NCBI GenBank assembly: GCA_947383645.1
Contig: CANDEH010000001.1
Coordinates: 66,141-130,140, forward strand
Origin: an uncultured Clostridia bacterium
Lineage (GTDB): Bacteria > Bacillota > Clostridia > Oscillospirales > Oscillospiraceae
DNA length: 64,000 bases
Direction of reading: 5' to 3'
Made by a program: the position numbers and the translations under genes. The notes beneath the pieces are model-generated. The model saw nothing but the letters and a program-made list of their open reading frames with translations, was not told where the DNA came from and did no database searches. Positions 7,200 through 15,591 of the stretch are shown piece by piece; the stretch's first letter is position 1; each line of letters starts with the position of its first letter.

Positions 7200-7359
7200 G
7201 ACGCTCTACCAATAGCCACAGCATGGGGCTTTGCACCTGAAATCACCGCGGACCGCGTGAAAAAATCTTGAAATACAAACAGTATTCCTGCGATTTTTTG
7301 CCTTGTCTGCGGCAATTTTAACTGGCAAATCCGCATACTTCGGCGATTGGTACGGCTTC
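7200..7359. mobile_element. MITE copy A (TNA target duplication TCA)
   Basis: A 160-bp non-coding element with imperfect terminal inverted repeats (CTCTACCAATAGCC near the left, GATTGGTACGGCTTC at the right). It is flanked by a TCA duplication (7197-7199 and 7360-7362). The inside shares TATTCCTGCGATTTTTTGCCTTGTC with copies at 31880 and 34541. No transposase is encoded. Confidence 0.75.
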
Positions 7360-7411
7360 TCAGTTCTCCGCGCGCCGCCTCCGGCGGCGGGGGTACCGCG
7401 GCGCAGTGCAC

Positions 7412-7793
7412 AGCTTTTTCGCGCCGGCTTCGGCGCGGGACAGGACGGGGGTTTCGCCCCCGGGCGACCTACTTTTCTCTTGTGAGAAAAGTAGGCAAAA
7501 GCACACTTAGGGGTCCGGCGTGGGCGGGCCTTAGCCCCCGCAGGGGGCACGGCCCTTACACGCCTCCCCCCTAAGAACCCCGGGACGCGCCGCCCCCTCG
7601 GCAGTCCGGTGTTTGTCCGACCCTGCCGCCTCCACGCGGCGGCGGTGGTCCTCGCTGAGAAAAAGGTACTGGCAACCGTCCCCCCGTCTATAGCTATGCT
7701 ATAGGCGTCCGCTGCCGCTTTGCCTGCCTCGCCACGACTTGCCCCCGAAACTTGATACGCTCATCGCTGGCGGGAGCACCGCAAAGGCCGCCG
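7412..7793. repeat. Large intergenic repeat, copy 1 (about 380 bp)
   Basis: It shares ordered blocks with 26302-26713: GACGGGGGTTTCGCCCCCGG, a TACTTTT...AAAAGTA hairpin, CTTAGGGGTYCGGCGTGGGC, TTAGCCCCC-GCAGGGGG, CTTACACGCCT, CCCCCTAAGAACCCCGGG, CCCCCGTCTATAG, ATAGGCGTCCGCTGCCGCT and AAAGGCCGCCG. It is non-coding and rich in hairpins. Confidence 0.75.
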
Positions 7794-7986
7794 TCCCTGA
7801 CGGAACGCACACTTTGGCTTACCGTTCTTTCGTAGGGTGCTCAGATCCCGGTGCGCTGTCCCCTGTCAACCGTGGCGGTTCGGTAGACCATCCGTAGGAG
7901 CGGATACCATTCGCCCACCCTGCCGGTATTCACCGCATATCGGCGGGCGGACACTATCCGCCCCTACAGGGTGCCATTATTCTCTC

Positions 7987-8433
7987 TCACATCACATGCA
8001 AATCATGAAACTGCAAAATCATCTCCCCCTCCGAAACCTTCACCAAATAGAAAATCCCGGTCAGATCGCTCCTTTTCCCATTCAGCGGTACCCCCTCATA
8101 GTGCACCATCCCCACCACATTGGGGAGCGCCTTCGGCACGAACCGCCCGACGTCCAGCGCCTGCACAATCTCCTCCCGGTCCACACACTCTCGCAGGGAC
8201 GTCACCTTATAGTCCGCGCTCCCAAACTGCTCCGCAGCCTCCTCCCGGCTCATCCCGGGGAGCCCGTAGCCGTACACGTCGGACTCCAGCAGCGCCGGCG
8301 TCCAGTTCTGCTCCGGATCCGGCGGCAGCATCTCCAGCGCCCCGGCGTAGTCCTCCGCCGCCAGGAGGTCCGTCCACTCCTCCAGGACCTCCAAGATCGC
8401 CCCATCGTCCGCGTCCATCGGAAGCGTCCTCAT
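7987..8433 (-). CDS. Hypothetical protein in the tetrapyrrole operon
   Basis: 148 residues, not recognised. The ATG at 8433 overlaps the cobA-hemD stop as ATGA and has GGAGGA upstream, so it is coupled to that gene. It is acidic, with an N-terminal helix (AILEVLEEWTDLLAAEDYAGALEML) and a beta-rich C-terminus (LTGIFYLVKVSEGEMILQF). That pattern loosely recalls small alpha+beta NTF2-like folds, but this is only an impression. No signal peptide or membrane segment is seen. Confidence 0.7.
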   Translation of the reverse strand: MRTLPMDADDGAILEVLEEWTDLLAAEDYAGALEMLPPDPEQNWTPALLESDVYGYGLPGMSREEAAEQFGSADYKVTSLRECVDREEIVQALDVGRFVPKALPNVVGMVHYEGVPLNGKRSDLTGIFYLVKVSEGEMILQFHDLHVM

Positions 8434-9932
8434 ACCGTATCCTCCACACCACACGCCGCCGCCAGATCCACCAGCGCATCAATGGTGGCTTCCCGCGCCA
8501 CCCGCACGGCAATCCCAAACCGCCGCGCCTCCGCCGCCGTCTGCTCCCCGATACAGAGCCCAACCAGCCGCGAAAAGTCCGTATCCTCCCCCACGGAGGA
8601 CACAAACCCCTTCACCGTAGACGCCGACGTAAACGCCGCATACCGCACCGCCCCGGCATTCACCGCCGCCCGCAGCCCCTGGGACAGCGGATGCTCATAC
8701 CGGGTGCGATACACCGCCACATCCTCAAACCGGATCCCGCGCCGCTCCAGCGCCTCCGTCAAATCCCTGGACCCAATCTCCGCGCGTAAAATCAGCACCC
8801 GGCCCTCCGCCGGCAGCCCCGCCCCCAGGTGGGCGGCGTCATAGACCGCCGGCACATAGTCCGCCGCCAGCCCGACGGCCCCCAGCGCCTTGGCCGTCCC
8901 CGGCCCAATGGCGGCGATCTTCACCCCGGAGAGCGCCCGGGCATCCCGTCCGCCCCTCCGCAGGCAGGCCCACATGGCCTCCACCCCGGCGGGACTGGTA
9001 AAGCAGACCCACGCATACCGCCCCAGCCCCTCCAGCGCCGCCTCCATGGCGGGGCAGGGTACAATGGGGACCGTCTCAATGCAGGGATGCTCCCAGACGT
9101 TGGCCCCCAGATCCCGCAGCCGGTCCGACAGCACCCCGGCCCTCTCCCTGGGCCGGGTCACCACCACCGTCCGCCCCTTCAAGGGCAGCCGCTCGAACCA
9201 GTCAAACCGCGGCGCTAAGGAGCAGACCCGCCCCACCACGATGATGGCGGGGGAGCGGATCTCCATCTCCGCCGCCCGATCCGGCAGGGTGGCGAGGGTG
9301 GCGTCGCACCGCCGCTGTCGGGACAGCGTCCCGTCCTCCACCATGGCCGCCGGCGTATCGCCGTCCATCCCGGCCTCCAGCAGCCCCTTCACGATCATGG
9401 GCATAGCCGTGACGCCCATCAGGAAAATGAGCGTCCCCCCGGTCCGCACCAGCGCCTCGAAGTCGATGGTCAGATCCTTCCCGGCCCGTGCGTGTCCGGT
9501 GATGATGTGCAGCGACGAACAGAAGTCCCGATGGGTCACCGGAATCCCCGCGTAGGCCGCCGCCGCGATGGCGGAGGTCACCCCCGGCACCTCGGAGAAG
9601 GGGACGCCGTGCTGCTCCAGCAGTTCCAGCTCCTCGCCCCCCCGGCCGAAGACGAAGGGGTCCCCGCCCTTCAGCCGCACCACCCGCTTGCCCTCCAAAG
9701 CCTTGTCCAGCAAAATCTTATTGATCTGCCACTGGGGAATCTTGTGGTGGGCGGCCTCCTTGCCCACGTCGATCCTCTCCGCCCCCGCCGGGACCATGGC
9801 CAGAATCGCGGGGGAGACCAGCCGGTCATAGACCACCACCTCCGCCCGGCTCAAAGCCTCCCGCCCCCTGAGGGTGAGCAGCCCCGGATCCCCGGGTCCC
9901 GCCCCCACCAGCGTCACATGTCCACTCCGCAT
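8430..9932 (-). CDS. cobA-hemD: Uroporphyrinogen-III C-methyltransferase / uroporphyrinogen-III synthase fusion
   Basis: 500 residues with two catalytic domains. Residues 1 to about 245 are a SAM-dependent methyltransferase (VGAGPGDPGLLTLRG, YDRLVSP, RLKGGDPFVFGRGGEE, PGVTSA, PVTHR) making precorrin-2. Residues about 250-500 are HemD (VVVTRPRERAGVLSDRL, CFTSPAGVEA, YAAFTSASTV), which closes and inverts ring D to give uroporphyrinogen III. The fusion therefore makes and at once methylates uro'gen III, steering flux to corrinoid/siroheme. This fusion is common in Clostridia. No hemE is present in the window. It starts 14 bases after hemC and overlaps the downstream gene by 4 bases. Confidence 0.96.
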   Translation of the reverse strand: MRSGHVTLVGAGPGDPGLLTLRGREALSRAEVVVYDRLVSPAILAMVPAGAERIDVGKEAAHHKIPQWQINKILLDKALEGKRVVRLKGGDPFVFGRGGEELELLEQHGVPFSEVPGVTSAIAAAAYAGIPVTHRDFCSSLHIITGHARAGKDLTIDFEALVRTGGTLIFLMGVTAMPMIVKGLLEAGMDGDTPAAMVEDGTLSRQRRCDATLATLPDRAAEMEIRSPAIIVVGRVCSLAPRFDWFERLPLKGRTVVVTRPRERAGVLSDRLRDLGANVWEHPCIETVPIVPCPAMEAALEGLGRYAWVCFTSPAGVEAMWACLRRGGRDARALSGVKIAAIGPGTAKALGAVGLAADYVPAVYDAAHLGAGLPAEGRVLILRAEIGSRDLTEALERRGIRFEDVAVYRTRYEHPLSQGLRAAVNAGAVRYAAFTSASTVKGFVSSVGEDTDFSRLVGLCIGEQTAAEARRFGIAVRVAREATIDALVDLAAACGVEDTV

Positions 9933-9945
9933 AGCCGTCCTCCTC

Positions 9946-10797
9946 CTATCGCAGCCGCTCCGCCAGCGCCAGCCCCAGATCCTCGGCCTGGCCCGCGGCC
10001 CCTGTTATCGTCCCCTTCTCCCCGGCGGCGTTCATCCCCGTGAGGAACATCTTTTCTCCCTCCACCGCCGCGAAAGCGGCCACAGGCGAGCTGCATCCGC
10101 CGTCCAGGGCCCGGACGAAGGCCCGCTCCGCCAGGGCGCAGGCCCGCCCCACGGGATCGTCGAAGCACCGCAGGTACTCCGTATCCGCCCCGGAGCGGAC
10201 CTGGGCGGCCAGGATTCCCTGCCCCGCGGCAGGGAGCATCTCCTCCGGGGAAAATATCCGGGAGATACGCCCCTCCAGCCCCAGCCGCCGGAGCCCGGCC
10301 GCCGCCAGAATCAGCGCGCTGTACTGTCCCTCGTCCAGCTTCCGCAGCCGTGTGAGCACATTCCCCCGCACCGGCGCCACCGTGCACCCGGGATAGAGTG
10401 CTTTGACCTGCATCCCCCGCCGGAGGCTGGCGCACCCCACGGGCCTGGAGAGGTCCAGCCCCTCCGCCCCCTCCGGCAGTACCAGGACATCCCGGGGATC
10501 CTCCCGCCGGGAAAACGCCGCCAGCGGCAGCGCCGGCGAAATCTCCATGGGCAGATCCTTGCAGCTATGTACCGTCACATCCGCCCGTCCGTCCAGCAGC
10601 GCCTCGTCCAGCTCCTTGACGAACAGCCCCTTCCCGCCGATCTGGTCCAGGGTCCTGTCCAGAATCCTGTCCCCGGTGGTCTTCAGCGTCACCAACTCCA
10701 GCTCGATCTCCGGGTGGGCGGCCTTCACCGCCTCCATCAGCAGATCCGCCTGCCGTACCGCCAGCACGCTGTCCCGGCTTCCCACGCGTATCTTCAT
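9946..10797 (-). CDS. hemC: Hydroxymethylbilane synthase (porphobilinogen deaminase)
   Basis: 283 residues. It polymerises four porphobilinogens to hydroxymethylbilane. MKIRVGSRDSVLAVRQADLL is the family N-terminus, HSCKDLP carries the catalytic Asp (D81), and C235 in LDGGCSSPVA is the dipyrromethane cofactor anchor. The ATG at 10797 overlaps the upstream stop (ATGA). It is slightly shorter than the usual ~300 residues at the C-terminus. Confidence 0.97.
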   Translation of the reverse strand: MKIRVGSRDSVLAVRQADLLMEAVKAAHPEIELELVTLKTTGDRILDRTLDQIGGKGLFVKELDEALLDGRADVTVHSCKDLPMEISPALPLAAFSRREDPRDVLVLPEGAEGLDLSRPVGCASLRRGMQVKALYPGCTVAPVRGNVLTRLRKLDEGQYSALILAAAGLRRLGLEGRISRIFSPEEMLPAAGQGILAAQVRSGADTEYLRCFDDPVGRACALAERAFVRALDGGCSSPVAAFAAVEGEKMFLTGMNAAGEKGTITGAAGQAEDLGLALAERLR

Positions 10798-11228
10798 AGA
10801 TCCTCCTCCCAAACCCGGCGAATCAGCGCCGCCGCCCGCGCAGTTTTTTGATGGTCTCCTCCGTCCCCCGCGACGCCGGCCACCACCCCGCCGGTCTCGC
10901 AGAGCGCGGGAAAGAAGAAATCGCACTCCTCCTGACAGTCACAGACATTGACAGGCACCCCCGCCCTCTTCGCCTCCTCATAGACCGCATGATTCACCGC
11001 CCGGTCATCAGTAGCGGCCACAGCCAAAAAGGCCCCCTGCAAATCCCCCTCCCGATAGGCCCGCTCCACCCAGTCCACGCCCTCCAAAGCCTCCCGCAGC
11101 GCCGGCGCCACCACCGTCACCCGCGCCCCGAACCGCCGCAGAGCCGCCGCCCGCCGAAGCCCCACCGTACCGCCGCCAACGACGACAACCGCGCGGCCGG
11201 TCAGGTCGATGAATAATGGAAACCGCAT
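10794..11228 (-). CDS. Precorrin-2 dehydrogenase (short Met8/CysG N-domain-like)
   Basis: 144 residues. It oxidises precorrin-2 to sirohydrochlorin (factor II) with NAD+, feeding the cobaltochelatase CbiK. A Rossmann GGGTVGLRRA (18-27) lies at the N-terminus, AVAATDDRAVNHAVYEEAKR is the family's conserved middle motif, and NVCDCQEECDFFFPA follows. It is shorter than Met8 (about 200) and lacks the C-terminal ferrochelatase-like extension, as in many clostridial homologues. The ATG at 11228 is preferred over an upstream GTG because AAAGGTGG is well spaced from it. It overlaps hemC by 4 bases. Confidence 0.88.
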   Translation of the reverse strand: MRFPLFIDLTGRAVVVVGGGTVGLRRAAALRRFGARVTVVAPALREALEGVDWVERAYREGDLQGAFLAVAATDDRAVNHAVYEEAKRAGVPVNVCDCQEECDFFFPALCETGGVVAGVAGDGGDHQKTARAAALIRRVWEEDL

Positions 11229-11243
11229 ACGAACCACCTTTCC

Positions 11244-11412
11244 AATTAGGAATTAGGAATGAGGAATTAGGAGTGAATGTGTCCGGCGTCGCCGGACAAT
11301 TTGAATTTGGACGCTGCGGCGGTCTGCGCTATCTCCACTCTAAATAATTCCAATCTGCGGCGCAAAGCGCCGCCACCAAAATTCCTAATTCCTAACTCCT
11401 AATTCCTCATTC
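11244..11412. repeat. Heptamer-bounded element E1
   Basis: The left arm AATTAGGAATTAGGAATGAG and right arm TTCCTAATTCCTAACTCC are inverted. Inside are the hairpins TGTCCGGCGTCGCCGGACA and GGCGCAAAGCGCC. It is nearly identical inside to E2 (13287-13434). The right arm reaches the hemA stop. Confidence 0.85.
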
Positions 11413-12568
11413 ACCTTGAGTGCGCCCTTATCTTCGCCGCGCACGCCTCCAGCGCCTCCGGCGTCAGGGGCGCGGGCAGTCCTCCCGCCAGCAGATCCAC
11501 CGCCTTGCAGGCGGCCTCCTCGGCCTCCATGCCCCGCACCCGGTGGAGCACCGCCGCCTTTACCGCCTCCAGCGCGGGGAGGCTCTCCCGGTAGACGCTC
11601 CACTGGCGGAACCGCTCCATGTGATCCTCCACCGTCTTCTGCACCTGCGCCAGAACCCGGCTGTCCGCCTCCCCCTGGGGCCGCAGGTCGTCGATGTTCC
11701 ACAGCGCCACGCCGGGGAACCGCTGGCTGAGATCCGGCTGAATATCCCGGGGCATCGCCAAATCTACCAGCACCTGCGGTTTGCTCTTCAGAGCGCCGAA
11801 GGGATCCGCCGCCACGGTGTAGTGGGGGCTCACCGTGGCGGAGACCACCGCCTCCGCCCCCTCCATGGCGCTGTAGCGGTCCTCATAGGGCGCCACGGCG
11901 CAGCCCGCGGGGACGATGGTCTCCCCGTGGCGGTAGGAACGCAGGGTCACCGTCACCGCGCATCCGGCCTCCCGGAGGAGGGAGGCGGCCAGGCGCCCCA
12001 TCTCCCCGTTGCCGATCACCAGCACCCGCCGGCCGGCCAGGGGTCCCAGGGCCCGCCCCAGGGCGGCCACCGCCTGGTGGGCGGCGGAGGCGGGGACGGC
12101 GGCCAGGCGTCCGGCCCCCTTGCCCGCCTTCCCGCAGGCGGCGGCGGTGCGAAACAGCGTCTCCAGCGTGGCGTCCGCCGTCCCCGCCTCCCGGGCCAGG
12201 GCCAGGGCGGTCTTGACCTGGGTCAGAATCTGGTCCTCCCCCAAAATCTGGGAGCGGAGAGCGCAGGAGACCTCCATCAGGTGCCGGACGCAGTCCTCCC
12301 CCCGCCGCGTCACCAGCGCCGGAGCGAAGGCGGCATAGTCCGCCCCCGCCGCCCGGCACAGCAGATCCCCCGGATCCGGATCGTCCCCCTCACAGGAGAG
12401 GTACACCTCCGTCCGGTTGCAGGTGGAGAGAACCACCGCCCCCGCCACCCCCGGCAGCCCGGCCAGGGTCCGGTCCAGTCCGGCGACGGCGTTTTTCGTA
12501 AAGCTCAGCTGTTCCCGCAGCGCCACGGGGGCCTTGGCGTAGTCCAGCCCGGACATGCACAGCGCCAT
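11411..12568 (-). CDS. hemA: Glutamyl-tRNA reductase
   Basis: 385 residues. It reduces glutamyl-tRNA(Glu) to glutamate-1-semialdehyde with NADPH, the committed step of tetrapyrrole synthesis. LSTCNRTEVYL holds the catalytic C50, GEDQILTQVK is the tRNA/substrate motif, and VLVIGNGEMGRLAA is the NADPH site. The C-terminal dimerisation domain is present but short (about 70 residues), so the protein is somewhat shorter than the usual ~420. The ATG at 12568 follows a GGGGGAG and lies one base after the cbiL stop. Its stop is followed at once by the right arm of a heptamer element. Confidence 0.95.
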   Translation of the reverse strand: MALCMSGLDYAKAPVALREQLSFTKNAVAGLDRTLAGLPGVAGAVVLSTCNRTEVYLSCEGDDPDPGDLLCRAAGADYAAFAPALVTRRGEDCVRHLMEVSCALRSQILGEDQILTQVKTALALAREAGTADATLETLFRTAAACGKAGKGAGRLAAVPASAAHQAVAALGRALGPLAGRRVLVIGNGEMGRLAASLLREAGCAVTVTLRSYRHGETIVPAGCAVAPYEDRYSAMEGAEAVVSATVSPHYTVAADPFGALKSKPQVLVDLAMPRDIQPDLSQRFPGVALWNIDDLRPQGEADSRVLAQVQKTVEDHMERFRQWSVYRESLPALEAVKAAVLHRVRGMEAEEAACKAVDLLAGGLPAPLTPEALEACAAKIRAHSR

Positions 12569-12569
12569 C

Positions 12570-13259
12570 CTACTCCCCCCTCTTGACAACCACCACGGAG
12601 AAGTACCCGGCCGTCTCGTCCATGTCGGCGAACCGGGGGAAGACCTCCTCCCCCTCCATGCCGCACCGGGAGACCATGGCCGCCCGATCCAGAAGCCCGT
12701 GTTCCTCCAGCTTGTTCCGCAGGGCCCCGATCTCCCGCCCGGCCTTCATAAACACCAGATTGGCGTCCACGCCCAGGCAGTCCTCCATGTCCTTGTGGGA
12801 GGCGGGCACGATCAGCAGCCGCTCGCTGTGCTCACAGAGGCTCATATTCAGCCGGGCCGCCACCGCGCAGAAGGAGGGCACCCCCGGCACCAGCACCGCC
12901 TCAAACCCCCGCGCCAGCACCCGCCTGTGGACATACACATAGGTGGAGTACACTGTGGGGTCCCCCAGCGTAATAAACGCCACCGACCTTCCGGCCTCCA
13001 GCTGCGCGCACAGATCCTCCGCAATCCGGTCATAGGCCGCCGAGAGCATCCCGTGGTCCCGCACCATAGGCGTGGCGCACCGGAGCAGCGTCTTCCCCCG
13101 CACATGATCCTTCACAATCCCCAGGGCAGTCCCCTCGCCGTCCCCCTTATCGGGCACAGCCACCACATCGGCCTCCCTCAAAATCCGTAAAGCCTTCAGC
13201 GTCAAAAGCTCCGGATCCCCGGGCCCCACGCCTACGCCGTACAAGATACCTTTTGCCAT
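12570..13259 (-). CDS. cbiL: Cobalt-factor II C20-methyltransferase
   Basis: 229 residues. It methylates C20 of cobalt-sirohydrochlorin using SAM to give cobalt-factor III. GVGVGPGDPELLTLKALRIL is the SAM-binding N-terminus, FITLGDPTVYSTY the second glycine loop, and VPGVPSFCAVAARLN the third. The length matches the family. It is read directly into hemA. CbiL rather than CobI is chosen because the surrounding genes are of the cobalt-early pathway. Confidence 0.95.
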   Translation of the reverse strand: MAKGILYGVGVGPGDPELLTLKALRILREADVVAVPDKGDGEGTALGIVKDHVRGKTLLRCATPMVRDHGMLSAAYDRIAEDLCAQLEAGRSVAFITLGDPTVYSTYVYVHRRVLARGFEAVLVPGVPSFCAVAARLNMSLCEHSERLLIVPASHKDMEDCLGVDANLVFMKAGREIGALRNKLEEHGLLDRAAMVSRCGMEGEEVFPRFADMDETAGYFSVVVVKRGE

Positions 13260-13286
13260 CGTGCAAAAATCCTCCCATCGTTTTTC

Positions 13287-13434
13287 AATTAGGAATTAGG
13301 AATGACTGTGTCCGGCGACGCCGGACAATTCGAATTTGGCCGCGTACCGCGGCCTCCGCCATTTCCACTCTGAATAATTCCAATCTGCGGCGCAAAGCGC
13401 CGCCACCAAAATTCCTAATTCCTAACTCCTAATT
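13287..13434. repeat. Heptamer-bounded element E2
   Basis: The left arm AATTAGGAATTAGGAA and right arm TTCCTAATTCCTAACTCC flank TGTCCGGCGACGCCGGACA and the same GGCGCAAAGCGCC hairpin as E1. The cbiK stop codon TAG lies inside the right arm. Confidence 0.85.
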
Positions 13435-14211
13435 TCCCTCAGCCCTCTTAGCGTGTTCCACAAAGATCTCCCGCACTCTGGGGTTCTCCCCCAGTCCCTC
13501 CAGCCGGCAGGTCACCTCGACGCCCCGCTGGGCCAGCATGGCCCGCCAGGAGTCGGCGTCCTCTCCGGCCAGATCGTTTTTGGCGTGGTCCCCGGCCACA
13601 ATCATCAGCGGCAGCAGCAGCACCCGTTTTACATCCCCCTGCTCCTCTATCCGCCTGCAAACCTCCTCGAACCCGGGATACCCCTCCACCGTGCCGATGT
13701 GGATATCCCGCCGCCCCATGTCGTGCAGAATATACTCCAGCAGCGCATACACCGCGTTGGCGTGGTGCTCCGTCCCGTGGCCCATGTACACCACGGCGCT
13801 TCCCACCTCCGCCGTCGGCAGCCGATCCAGCAGGGCTTTTGCCGCCGCCTGGTAGTCCGCCGCCTCCGTGAGCAGGGGCGAGCCGAAGGAGAGGGCGGCG
13901 AACCGATCCGCGTAGGGCCGGGCCTCCCGGACCAGCTTCTCCCACTCCTCCCCGTTCATCACATGGGTGGACTGCACCACCACGTCCTCATACCCGGCCC
14001 GATACAGCCGATCCAGCGCCTGCGCGGGACTGTCAACAGAGAGCCCCTCCCGATCCCAAAGCCGCCGGCGCACCATACCGCTGGTAAAAGCCCTGGCGAA
14101 GTCCCGATCCGGGAAAGCCGCCGCCAGATCCCCCTCAATGGCCGCAATAGTCCGCTCCAGAGTATCCAAATGCGTCGTCCCAAAAGAAACCGCCAAAATC
14201 GCCTTTTTCAC
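13429..14211 (-). CDS. cbiK: Sirohydrochlorin cobaltochelatase
   Basis: 260 residues. It inserts Co2+ into sirohydrochlorin, the entry step of the anaerobic B12 route. MKKAILAVSFGTTHLDTLER is the family N-terminus, and the metal/active-site histidines are H145 (YMGHGTEHHAN) and H209 (VAGDHAKNDLAGEDADSW), with E176 near HIGTVEGYPG. No signal peptide is present, so it is cytoplasmic. The final codons AAT TAG are contributed by the heptamer element downstream. Confidence 0.96.
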   Translation of the reverse strand: MKKAILAVSFGTTHLDTLERTIAAIEGDLAAAFPDRDFARAFTSGMVRRRLWDREGLSVDSPAQALDRLYRAGYEDVVVQSTHVMNGEEWEKLVREARPYADRFAALSFGSPLLTEAADYQAAAKALLDRLPTAEVGSAVVYMGHGTEHHANAVYALLEYILHDMGRRDIHIGTVEGYPGFEEVCRRIEEQGDVKRVLLLPLMIVAGDHAKNDLAGEDADSWRAMLAQRGVEVTCRLEGLGENPRVREIFVEHAKRAEGN

Positions 14212-14262
14212 CCAAACCCCTCCCGATTGTTCAAAGTCTCCCCATACAGCGCCATGCTGGAG

Positions 14263-14430
14263 GTAGGAGTTAGGAGTGAGGAGTGAATGAGTCCAGCGAA
14301 GCTGGACAATTTAAATTGTTCCAACAGAGGGCAAGCTCTTGCTCTCTACTCTCCATTCCCCACTCAAAAATTCAAATCCATCGCCGCAGGCGATACCTTC
14401 ATTCCTAACTCCTAATTCCTAATTCCTAAC
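14263..14430. repeat. Heptamer-bounded element E3
   Basis: The left arm TAGGAGTTAGGAGTGAGGAG and right arm ATTCCTAACTCCTAATTCCT flank a GTCCAGCGAAGCTGGAC hairpin. It lies between cbiK and cbiC; the right arm ends at the cbiC stop. Confidence 0.8.
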
Positions 14431-15084
14431 TCAAAAGGCTTCTCTCCGCCCCTCTGACGCCATGTACAGCAGGGCGTTGCAGATCGCCGCCGCCACATTG
14501 CTCCCGCCCTTCCGGCCCATGGCGGCGATATGGGGGCGATCCATGGTCCGCAGCAGCTCCTTGCTCTCCACCACATTTACAAACCCTACCGGCACCCCGA
14601 TTACCAGCGCCGGGGCAAAGGCTCCGCTCTCCATCAGCTCACAGGCCCTGACCAGCGCCGTGGGGGCGTTGCCTACCGCCAGTACCACCGGCCCGGACAG
14701 CTTTGCCGCCCGCTCCATGGATACCGCCGCCCGGGTGATTCCCCGCTCCTTCGCCTCGGCAGCCACGTCGGCCTCCGCCATGAAGCACACCGCCTGACCG
14801 CCGAAGGATCCCAGGACCCGTTTGTTTATTCCGCTGCGGGCCATCTCCGTGTCGGTGACAATGGTGCACCCGCCGCGGATAGCCGTCAGTCCCGCCGCCA
14901 CCGCGTCGGGGGTGAAGACCAGGTTTTTCGCATAGTCAAAATCCGCGCTGGTGTGAATACAGCGCTTCACAATGGGCAGCTGCTCCGGGGTGAAGGTGTG
15001 GGGCCCCATCTCCGAGGCGATGATGGCCATACTCCGCGCCTCGATGTCCCCGGGGGCGGTCTGCTCCAGCTGAATTTTTTTCAT
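14431..15084 (-). CDS. cbiC: Cobalt-precorrin-8 methylmutase
   Basis: 217 residues. It moves a methyl group from C11 to C12 of cobalt-precorrin-8 to give cobyrinate. The catalytic histidine is H44 in KRCIHTSADFDYA; GGCTIVTDTEMARSGI and VGVPVGFVNVVESKELL are family motifs. The ATG at 15084 was chosen because AAGGGAGG precedes it; the frame extends further upstream without homology. A 507-base non-coding gap separates it from cbiP upstream, so an extra promoter is possible. Confidence 0.96.
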   Translation of the reverse strand: MKKIQLEQTAPGDIEARSMAIIASEMGPHTFTPEQLPIVKRCIHTSADFDYAKNLVFTPDAVAAGLTAIRGGCTIVTDTEMARSGINKRVLGSFGGQAVCFMAEADVAAEAKERGITRAAVSMERAAKLSGPVVLAVGNAPTALVRACELMESGAFAPALVIGVPVGFVNVVESKELLRTMDRPHIAAMGRKGGSNVAAAICNALLYMASEGRREAF

Positions 15085-15591
15085 AGAGATTCCTCCCTTG
15101 TTGAATATGGTAATAAAACCCTTTTTTCGTGCAACAGAGCGTGCAACACAAGGGGTATATTTTGCAGAATTGAGCGGAAAAACGGCTGTTTTATTCGCTT
15201 TTTTCACGCTTTTTCAATTGTCAAAATCGGCGTTAACAGGGGCACCGCCGCCAAAAGCTGTGCCGGCGGCCGCAGCCTGGAATTTGCGGTAGAAGCTGCC
15301 GGCAGCCGCGTCAGAGGGCTCCTGACGGCACTCCCGCGCCCGGAGACTGTTTGAAAACCGTCAAAACACTGCCTTGGGGTGACTTTTTCGTTGTTCCATG
15401 TTCCTTTTCATTGAAATCAACCCGGAATTTCCACGTCAAAGCGCCTTGTCGGTGAAAAAACTGCACCAATTCGGTATCCCGCCGGCTCTCAACCGGACGC
15501 TGGCGTGCGTATCGCCCCGGCACTGGGGTGCCGCCGTCGGACGCTCGGGTCTGACGGGCGGTCCGTCTGCGCTCTGTGGCTTCGCCGGCGG
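15085..15591. other. Gene-free stretch between cbiP and cbiC
   Basis: No gene was found. On the minus strand there is a TTGACA near 15217-15222 without a convincing -10, and a doubled TTGCAC (GTTGCACGCTCTGTTGCACG). No cobalamin-riboswitch B12 box was found here. Confidence 0.5.

Noticed and set aside
11244..11412. Heptamer arrays considered as CRISPR repeats
   Set aside because: The unit is 7 bases with no unique spacers and no cas genes; arrays are inverted at element ends.
15085..15591. Search for a second cobalamin riboswitch before cbiC
   Set aside because: No B12 box or aptamer core was found on the minus strand.
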